Positions 1 to 4,451 of a stretch of DNA of 7,078 bases are shown here, in pieces. The translations under genes were made by a program, and so were the position numbers. Each line of letters starts with the position of its first letter. The first letter of the stretch is position 1. Location: contig WVZH01000387.1 in NCBI GenBank assembly GCA_011772595.1, positions 1-7,078 on the forward strand, given 5' to 3'. The notes beneath the pieces were generated by a model that saw nothing but the letters and a program-made list of their open reading frames with translations, did no database searches and was not told the origin of the DNA. The stretch is from Anaerolineales bacterium (GTDB taxonomy: Bacteria; Chloroflexota; Anaerolineae; Anaerolineales; E44-bin32).

Positions 1-1883
1 CTCTGATAATCTTTGATCGCTTTTCCACCTTCAGAGATTGCTGTGTAAGTCCCTGCTACAAACGCAAGGACACCTGTACATTTAGCTGCAACAGAGGCAA
101 CCTTACTAGCCGTTGATAAAGTCGTCGCCGCTTGCTCGGCAACCTTAGGTGCCGAGGAAGAAACACTTTGAACCGCTTTAATGATCGTCCCTCGAAGTCC
201 AACCAGATTTGTGGCTGAGGTGACTACACTTCCGGTATCGGCGACATCTCTCCAGCCTGGATTCCCTGTCGCAGCATACCCTATATTCCCTGCAAGTGAG
301 ACAAGCCCTCCCGCACCCCCAACCATGTTGAGCGATGCCCGGAATGATGGGTTCGTCGGCGGCTTACGAATGCTGTTGATCCTGCCGGCAAGACTTTTCA
401 GTGCATTGCCAACTTTAGCTCCGACGTTTCCAACTTGACGAACCTGTCGAGCAAGTCCGCTGACACCTCCCACAATTCGCCCTGAGATGTTCTTGATTGC
501 GCCGCCAACGCCGCTGCGGGTCGAATTAATGAGAGAACTAGCGGCCTGTCGCAGGTTTTTAGCTTGACGTACCTGAGAAATCGCGCTTGCGACAGATTTC
601 CCGGATGCTGCAATAGTTCGACGAGCAGCATTCCAAGAATTTCCAATGGAACCTCGAAGAGCCTGTGCTCTTGAACTTATTCCACCCACCACTCTGCTGA
701 TGCTCTTTGTCACCCTGCCGCCGGTTGAGTCCCAGATGTTCCCAAGAGTTCCTTTCAGTCCTAAGCTCTGTCTCCGTGATGGGATCTCAGTAATCCTCTT
801 TACCGTAGTTCCAACACCCTTGCCGGTTTCTGTAATAACCCTCTGGACACCATATACGGTCGTTGTGAGACGAGAATCACTAATTTCTGCACCACCAAAC
901 TTCCGTATCACCGTGCCAGTCTTCCCAACGGAACGTATGATTGCGGCTTCCCTCTGAGCCGTCCAAGTGCCCCTCGACCGTGCAGCGATCATGGCCTCGA
1001 GTTGTGCTGATGAGGGTGTACCTGACGGCAGAGGCGTGGGGGGTCTTTCCGGATTAGGAGTTGGCGTGGGTGTAGATGCAGGTGGTCTTGGAGGTTCAGG
1101 CGTCCTGTTAGGCGTTGGTAGGGGCGGTGAAGTCGAACCTGTTTGATATGACGACCCACCACCTCCCGGTATCCACCTCGCCCTCGGGATCATGCTCGCT
1201 TGAAATTGAGCCTCGGCCTCCTCTTCTCCCCTCTCACGCCCTGATGTCGATCCGCGATAACTTGAAGATCGAAAACCGTAGCTTGAGGGTTTTGAAGTAT
1301 GTCCGGTCTTGGATTGACCGCCTGCCCAAGGGCGGCTGGGGGAGCCTGGTCGGACTTCTGCCGCTCCGGTCCGAATCAGGCTCCCGCTGGACCTCAACCC
1401 AAAGCTGGTGCCCAGATGGCTGCCGGTTCGAAATGAACCGAGCATCCGAGGTGCAGTGGCGATGGCTGCTCCAGCCGCAGCGGCAGCCATCACCAAAGTT
1501 CCTATACCGGACACACCTGCCTTTAGATTGCTTGATCCTTCTTTAATAGAAGTGCCTCCCGAACCGCCGCCCTGTGAATCTCCAGCTCCGCTTGAAGGAC
1601 TAGATAATTGCTGAGATTGACTTGTAGTCATTAATGGGAGTGGATCAATGAATTTAGGCGCCGGCATGGGCGCGGAGACCTCAACAGGTTTGATGACTCT
1701 GGGACCACCGAGTGGATTTGTTTGACCAGACGCGAAGATTGGATCTGGATCAACCTCGACGGATTGTGGGGGTTCGAGGGGACAATCAGGTTTGTTCTTG
1801 GGGCAATCAGCTGATGCAGTTGGCACAAGGATAAGTACAAAGAAAAGGGCCGCTATAAGCAGAGCGGCACGTATCGCTTTCAT
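1..1883 (-). CDS. Secreted low-complexity/helical protein of unknown family (3' end outside window)
   Basis: The frame from ATG at 1883-1881 stays open to base 1, giving 627 codons without a stop; the C-terminus is missing. Residues 1-25 form a classic Sec signal peptide: a short Lys/Arg start, a hydrophobic core (LLIAALFFVLIL), and cleavage after TASA, before DCPKNKPDCP. The Cys is not in a lipobox, so it is probably not a lipoprotein. Next come a Pro-rich stretch (26-90), a Ser/Gly linker (about 91-120), an Ala/Gly hydrophobic segment (about 124-144), an Arg/Ser/Gly-rich region with a short acidic patch, and a Pro/Thr linker (about 252-290) of the extracellular spacer kind. Residues 291-515 are rich in Val, Gly, Ser, Ala, Lys and Arg and read as amphipathic helices (for example IKNISGRIVGGVSGLARQV). 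From about 516 there are Gly/Ala hydrophobic helices, ending FVAGTYTAISEGGKAI. The helical body resembles the pre-toxin part of polymorphic toxins or a fibrous surface protein, but this is inference only; I recognise no catalytic domain. It is divergent from the transglycosylase gene. Existence of the gene is well supported; function is unknown. Confidence 0.85.
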   Translation of the reverse strand, partial: MKAIRAALLIAALFFVLILVPTASADCPKNKPDCPLEPPQSVEVDPDPIFASGQTNPLGGPRVIKPVEVSAPMPAPKFIDPLPLMTTSQSQQLSSPSSGAGDSQGGGSGGTSIKEGSSNLKAGVSGIGTLVMAAAAAGAAIATAPRMLGSFRTGSHLGTSFGLRSSGSLIRTGAAEVRPGSPSRPWAGGQSKTGHTSKPSSYGFRSSSYRGSTSGRERGEEEAEAQFQASMIPRARWIPGGGGSSYQTGSTSPPLPTPNRTPEPPRPPASTPTPTPNPERPPTPLPSGTPSSAQLEAMIAARSRGTWTAQREAAIIRSVGKTGTVIRKFGGAEISDSRLTTTVYGVQRVITETGKGVGTTVKRITEIPSRRQSLGLKGTLGNIWDSTGGRVTKSISRVVGGISSRAQALRGSIGNSWNAARRTIAASGKSVASAISQVRQAKNLRQAASSLINSTRSGVGGAIKNISGRIVGGVSGLARQVRQVGNVGAKVGNALKSLAGRINSIRKPPTNPSFRASLNMVGGAGGLVSLAGNIGYAATGNPGWRDVADTGSVVTSATNLVGLRGTIIKAVQSVSSSAPKVAEQAATTLSTASKVASVAAKCTGVLAFVAGTYTAISEGGKAIKDYQ

Positions 1884-1890
1884 CTGGACA

Positions 1891-1896
1891 CCCCCT
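1891..1896 (-). promoter_or_regulatory. Ribosome binding site of the secreted helical protein
   Basis: On the minus strand AGGGGG lies 7 bases before the ATG at 1883. It is close to the AGGAGG consensus and well spaced. It fixes the start that also gives a textbook signal peptide. Confidence 0.65.
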
Positions 1897-1989
1897 GTTG
1901 TGTCGTGATTTGGATGAGAATGTGTCGTTGTTATCTGCCGTCAGACGCCATCCTCACGGATCATCACTTTGATTTCAACTTACATCCAT

Positions 1990-2018
1990 AAACTAGCATG
2001 GAAATGTTGGGAGGTCAA
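1990..2018 (-). promoter_or_regulatory. Candidate promoter for the secreted helical protein
   Basis: Read on the minus strand there is TTGACC (2018-2013), a 17-base spacer, then TAGTTT (1995-1990). The -35 matches the sigma-70-type consensus at 5 of 6 positions; the -10 matches at only 3 of 6. It would give a leader of about 100 nt before the ATG at 1883. Motif match only. Confidence 0.3.
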
Positions 2019-2128
2019 ATGCGGAAAGCTAAGTCAAAAAGTGGATAGGTTGAGAAGTAGTAACTTTATTGTAGAACAAGTTCGATCCATGCTGAGTTCC
2101 TGAAGCATTACAATGGTGTCAAAAGGAT

Positions 2129-2161
2129 AGGACTGGCAGTCCTCGCAGGACTGCCAGTCCT
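2129..2161. repeat. Nested palindrome: two 15-bp palindromes forming one large hairpin
   Basis: The left arm AGGACTGGCAGTCCT (2129-2143) and right arm AGGACTGCCAGTCCT (2147-2161) are separated only by CGC and are perfect reverse complements, so one 15-bp stem with a 3-nt loop can form. Each arm is also a palindrome around its central base, so the same sequence is a direct repeat and could fold as two small hairpins. A short A run with GG (2121-2126) lies to the left and TTTTGG (2161-2166) to the right, giving a look of a weak bidirectional terminator. It lies between divergent promoters, where a terminator is not obviously needed. It may be an insulator, a protein-binding site or a dispersed palindromic repeat. 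The structure is certain; the role is not. Confidence 0.8.
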
Positions 2162-2186
2162 TTTGGACAAAAGTGATCATTTTCAG

Positions 2187-2214
2187 TTGACCTTGACAGC
2201 TAAAACCTGATAAC
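2187..2214 (+). promoter_or_regulatory. Candidate promoter for the lytic transglycosylase gene
   Basis: TTGACC (2187-2192), a 16-base spacer, then GATAAC (2209-2214); the -35 matches 5 of 6 and the -10 matches 4 of 6 positions. Transcription would begin near 2221, giving a leader of about 160 nt. This argues against using the in-frame GTG at 2221 as the start codon, because it would sit at the transcript's very end. Confidence 0.4.
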
Positions 2215-2370
2215 ATTGAGGTGCCTAGAAGTGTCTTGCATGTTCAGGCACTTCGTCGGAGGGGCTACCAAGAGAGTGGATTAGTAACCTCAAGTAGAAG
2301 TATCACTTCATTATTGTGTGGTGTTGGTAGAGCGTTACAGCGTTCCAATGCACCTATTCCAGAAGACATC

Positions 2371-2375
2371 GGAAG
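2371..2375 (+). promoter_or_regulatory. Weak ribosome binding site selecting the start at 2380
   Basis: GGAAG lies 4 bases before ATG 2380-2382, directly after an in-frame GTG at 2377. The match and spacing are only fair. The choice of start rests mainly on the signal peptide that begins there. Confidence 0.35.
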
Positions 2376-2379
2376 CGTG

Positions 2380-4014
2380 ATGGATCCTAAAAGATCGATC
2401 CAATTCATCCGATTCTGTACAGTGGCGATCCTCTTCGCCGTTGTCTTACTGTCACTCTTCGCGTCTCATGGCATCGCGGGCAGTAAGGAAGGTCCGAACC
2501 GTAAGCAAGCAGTGGTACTGCGCGTGACCGAGCATCAATGGTGGTTGGTCTCATGGGAGGATGATCAGATTGTCTGCCAGGTCTATGTTGACCATGATGA
2601 CCTGCCCAAATACAACGACATCTATTGGGATTGTGGTGAGGATGTTTTCGAACTCTGGCAGGAGTCGGAGCCTTGTACTGCGGCATCGGATGGCGGAGAT
2701 ACAAGCTCCTGCGTTGGTTTCTACCTGCATTATGCTGGCTCACAAAACATCGAACGCGAGGTTTTTGTCGATCTGCCGCCGCCAACGGTCTGGATCAGCC
2801 TGGAGGGCTGTGAGGTTTCAACTAAGGGTTACCGCTGCCAGGAGCCGCCAATTCTAATTCTCACCGCCGAGGAGCCACTGGAAGGCGAGTATATCACTTC
2901 TATCGAAGCTGACCTAGATGGGAAGGATGTTGGGTGCGAGGCGGACACCTGTCAAGTGCAATTGGCGGAGTTAGTCGACGGCGAGGCGGAACTCACTTTC
3001 TGGGCCGAATCCAGCTATGGGGATGAGAGCGAGCATTACGATGCTGTGACCCGGACTCTTCTTATAGGACGAAATGAGGGCCAACTGGGAAAGATCTGGC
3101 ATGTCGACGTGCTCAGCAGTCAATGGCTGGGTGAGCCAGTGCCGGCTTGCGCGTTGTCATTTGGAGCATTCCCGCCCATCGAACCACTGCCAGCCTGGTT
3201 GGTGACACCGGAGAGCGTTGCTGGTTTGTCCACCGATGAACCTTATGAACTCCTCGCTGGACGTCTGCTGCGCTGGGGATTCATCGAGTCAGGTTGTCCA
3301 TACGGTGGCTTGATGGCAAATGGGATGGCCAGTAACTGTGGAGTGGACGATACGCGCGATTTCGTCGATGCATGGCAGGACCGATTTGATGATCGCATTT
3401 TTGAAATGTCATTGGAGACAGAAGTTCCAGCGATCTTGATCAAGAATGTGTTCGCCCAAGAGAGTCAATTCTGGCCAGGTGGTTTTCCGAACATCAAGGA
3501 ATATGGTCTGGGCAGTCTGCATGCGCAGGGTGGAGATGGGCTGCTACTTTGGAACATCTCCTTCTATAATCGCTTCTGCCCGACGGTTCTCTCAGATGAA
3601 GCCTGCGAGGATACCTATCCTGAGCTTGATGAGGTTAATCAGGAACTTCTTCGCGGTGCGCTTACCATCCAGGCTAATGTCAGTTGTCCGGAATGCCCTG
3701 GAGGATTTGACCTTGACAAAGCTGAGCGGAGCGTCGATATCTTTGCACAGCTCCTGCGTGCTGGTTGTGACCAGGTTGGGCAGACGGTTTGGAACATCAC
3801 GGGCGAACGTCCAGGATCAGTCAGCAGTTATGAGGATTTGTGGCGCTTTTTACTGGTGAACTACAACGCAGGTCCCGGCTGCCTGGCAGGTGCTATGGAT
3901 GAAGTTTGGGACGATGATCTGCCGTTGGATTGGGGGCACGTCTCGGAGGCGTTAAGTGATCTTGAAGCCTGTGACGCGGCGGTTGAGTACGTGGAGAATG
4001 TGACGGGTAAGTAA
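2380..4014 (+). CDS. Exported SLT-type lytic transglycosylase with N-terminal accessory domains
   Basis: Encodes 544 residues and should cleave the MurNAc-GlcNAc bond of peptidoglycan outside the cytoplasmic membrane, forming 1,6-anhydro-MurNAc. Residues 1-33 form a signal peptide or anchor (basic start, hydrophobic core about 12-28, possible cleavage after GIA). Residues 35-130 are an unassigned Trp/Cys-rich domain. Residues 133-230 look like an Ig-like beta domain. The SLT/GH23-like domain covers about 340-520: catalytic Glu361 in FAQESQFWP, the second motif EYGLGSL (374-380), and YNAGPG (495-500), which corresponds to the AYNAG motif. The usual GLMQ motif reads GLGS here, so the Gln is lost. 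The mature part holds 18 cysteines, including SCPEC, suggesting disulfides. An in-frame GTG at 2221 would add 53 residues but would bury the signal peptide and has no ribosome binding site, so I chose ATG 2380. The gene is divergent from the secreted helical protein and followed by a terminator at 4168-4200. Family assignment is firm; the biological target is unknown. Confidence 0.88.
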   Translation: MDPKRSIQFIRFCTVAILFAVVLLSLFASHGIAGSKEGPNRKQAVVLRVTEHQWWLVSWEDDQIVCQVYVDHDDLPKYNDIYWDCGEDVFELWQESEPCTAASDGGDTSSCVGFYLHYAGSQNIEREVFVDLPPPTVWISLEGCEVSTKGYRCQEPPILILTAEEPLEGEYITSIEADLDGKDVGCEADTCQVQLAELVDGEAELTFWAESSYGDESEHYDAVTRTLLIGRNEGQLGKIWHVDVLSSQWLGEPVPACALSFGAFPPIEPLPAWLVTPESVAGLSTDEPYELLAGRLLRWGFIESGCPYGGLMANGMASNCGVDDTRDFVDAWQDRFDDRIFEMSLETEVPAILIKNVFAQESQFWPGGFPNIKEYGLGSLHAQGGDGLLLWNISFYNRFCPTVLSDEACEDTYPELDEVNQELLRGALTIQANVSCPECPGGFDLDKAERSVDIFAQLLRAGCDQVGQTVWNITGERPGSVSSYEDLWRFLLVNYNAGPGCLAGAMDEVWDDDLPLDWGHVSEALSDLEACDAAVEYVENVTGK

Positions 4015-4116
4015 AAGGCTGTGCGAATTTCTTTAAGTTAAATGCAACTTGAAACCGACTATCAATACGTGATAAACTGACATACACACGCGATTGAGGA
4101 TAGATGACGGAGGGCA

Positions 4117-4145
4117 CTGAATTCGTCATACAATACACTTATAAT
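4117..4145 (+). promoter_or_regulatory. Candidate promoter with perfect TATAAT
   Basis: CTGAAT (4117-4122), a 17-base spacer, then TATAAT (4140-4145). The -10 is a perfect consensus; the -35 matches only 3 of 6. Transcription would start near 4152, only about 15 bases before the terminator hairpin at 4168. The transcript would therefore be either very short or an attenuated leader of the DUF11 gene. Confidence 0.4.
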
Positions 4146-4167
4146 TACGATCAAATAGGGAGATAGT

Positions 4168-4200
4168 GGCGCGAGGGGTGGTAGCCCGCGCCGTTTTTTT
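4168..4200 (+). terminator. Rho-independent terminator
   Basis: GGCGCG (4168-4173) pairs with CGCGCC (4187-4192), with possible extra G-C pairs inside the loop, followed by one G and seven T (4194-4200). It lies about 150 bases after the transglycosylase stop codon and should end that transcript. It may also act as an attenuator for the promoter at 4117-4145. Confidence 0.8.
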
Positions 4201-4255
4201 ATTTGTTGCATTCATTGTTACATGAGTGGGTAATTCCTGAAGTAGCATAATTTAA

Positions 4256-4373
4256 TTAAGAACCGTTCGTCTGGAAGCGATGACCTGAAGGGCTTTCAAG
4301 TGGTCACTTGGCCCTTCGGTGAGCGAGTAGTGAAACCGGCCAGATGGTGGCCGGTTTTGATATTTGTTCTTAA
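4256..4373 (+). ncRNA. Unidentified structured RNA element (candidate leader or small RNA)
   Basis: An outer 8-bp stem, TTAAGAAC (4256-4263) with GTTCTTAA (4366-4373), encloses two hairpins. Hairpin 1 pairs GAAGGGC (4287-4293) with GCCCTTC (4311-4317), contains an inner CAAGT/ACTTG stem with loop GGTC, and can extend by ACC (4283-4285) with GGT (4318-4320). Hairpin 2 pairs AAACCGGCC (4333-4341) with GGCCGGTTT (4349-4357), loop AGATGGT, and runs into a short T tract, so it could act as a terminator. The right arm of the outer stem can instead join a local palindrome TTCTTAAGAA (4367-4376), offering two alternative folds. The element ends about 80 bases before the DUF11 gene start. I could not match it by eye to the c-di-GMP, SAM, TPP, cobalamin, fluoride or ydaO riboswitches. 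The structure is visible; the RNA role is inferred. Confidence 0.5.
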
Positions 4374-4439
4374 GAAACTGACGAAACTTGAATGCTAGGT
4401 CCGCTATTATGGATCATTTGAAATCATTATCTCTATTGC

Positions 4440-4446
4440 GAGGAGA
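4440..4446 (+). promoter_or_regulatory. Ribosome binding site of the DUF11-repeat gene
   Basis: GAGGAGA lies just before ATG 4452; the GAGGAG core ends 6 bases upstream of the start. It is a strong match to the anti-Shine-Dalgarno consensus and decides the start, even though the resulting signal peptide has an unusually long N-region. Confidence 0.8.
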
Positions 4447-4451
4447 GTAGA

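Larger units (their letters stand above)
1884..2379. other. Divergent intergenic region
   Basis: This 496-base stretch lies between the two divergent start codons. It holds a candidate promoter for each gene and a nested palindrome at 2129-2161, all entered separately. Just after the predicted start of the rightward transcript, two mutually exclusive 6-bp stems are possible: GTGCCT (2221-2226) with AGGCAC (2246-2251), or GAAGTG (2228-2233) with CACTTC (2249-2254). A small inverted repeat GAACAAGTTC sits at 2074-2083. No convincing gene was found: the open frames here lack ribosome binding sites, and one runs straight through the palindrome. Confidence 0.6.
4015..4451 (+). other. Long intergenic region and leader of the DUF11-repeat gene
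   Basis: This 437-base stretch between the transglycosylase stop and the DUF11 gene start has no convincing gene. In order it contains a weak promoter-like pair (TTGAAA 4049-4054, 16 bases, GATAAA 4071-4076), a better promoter at 4117-4145, an intrinsic terminator at 4168-4200, a structured element at 4256-4373, and a ribosome binding site at 4440-4446. If the 4117-4145 promoter drives the DUF11 gene, the leader is about 300 nt and must read through the first terminator. Confidence 0.6.

Noticed and set aside
1115..1546. 143-codon plus-strand open frame
   Set aside because: It is antisense to the secreted protein's frame, which is open from 1883 to 1 with a signal peptide and good ribosome binding site. 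The translation lacks any recognisable domain.
1891..1966. Possible lipoprotein reading of the minus-strand gene from its early Cys residues
   Set aside because: The residues before the first Cys (TASAD) do not form a lipobox, and the signal peptidase I pattern ASA fits better.
2034..2216. 60-codon minus-strand frame in the divergent region
   Set aside because: It runs through the nested palindrome, has no convincing ribosome binding site and shows no protein-like pattern.
2221..2379. In-frame GTG start that would extend the transglycosylase by 53 residues
   Set aside because: There is no ribosome binding site before it, it coincides with the predicted transcription start, and the extension would bury an obvious signal peptide that begins at ATG 2380.
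3446..3859. 137-codon plus-strand frame overlapping the transglycosylase
   Set aside because: It lies out of frame within the catalytic domain, whose conserved Glu and YNAGPG motifs show which frame is real.
4256..4373. Match to a known riboswitch class
   Set aside because: Compared by eye with recalled core motifs of c-di-GMP, SAM, TPP, cobalamin, fluoride and ydaO elements, none fits; it was kept as an unidentified structure instead.
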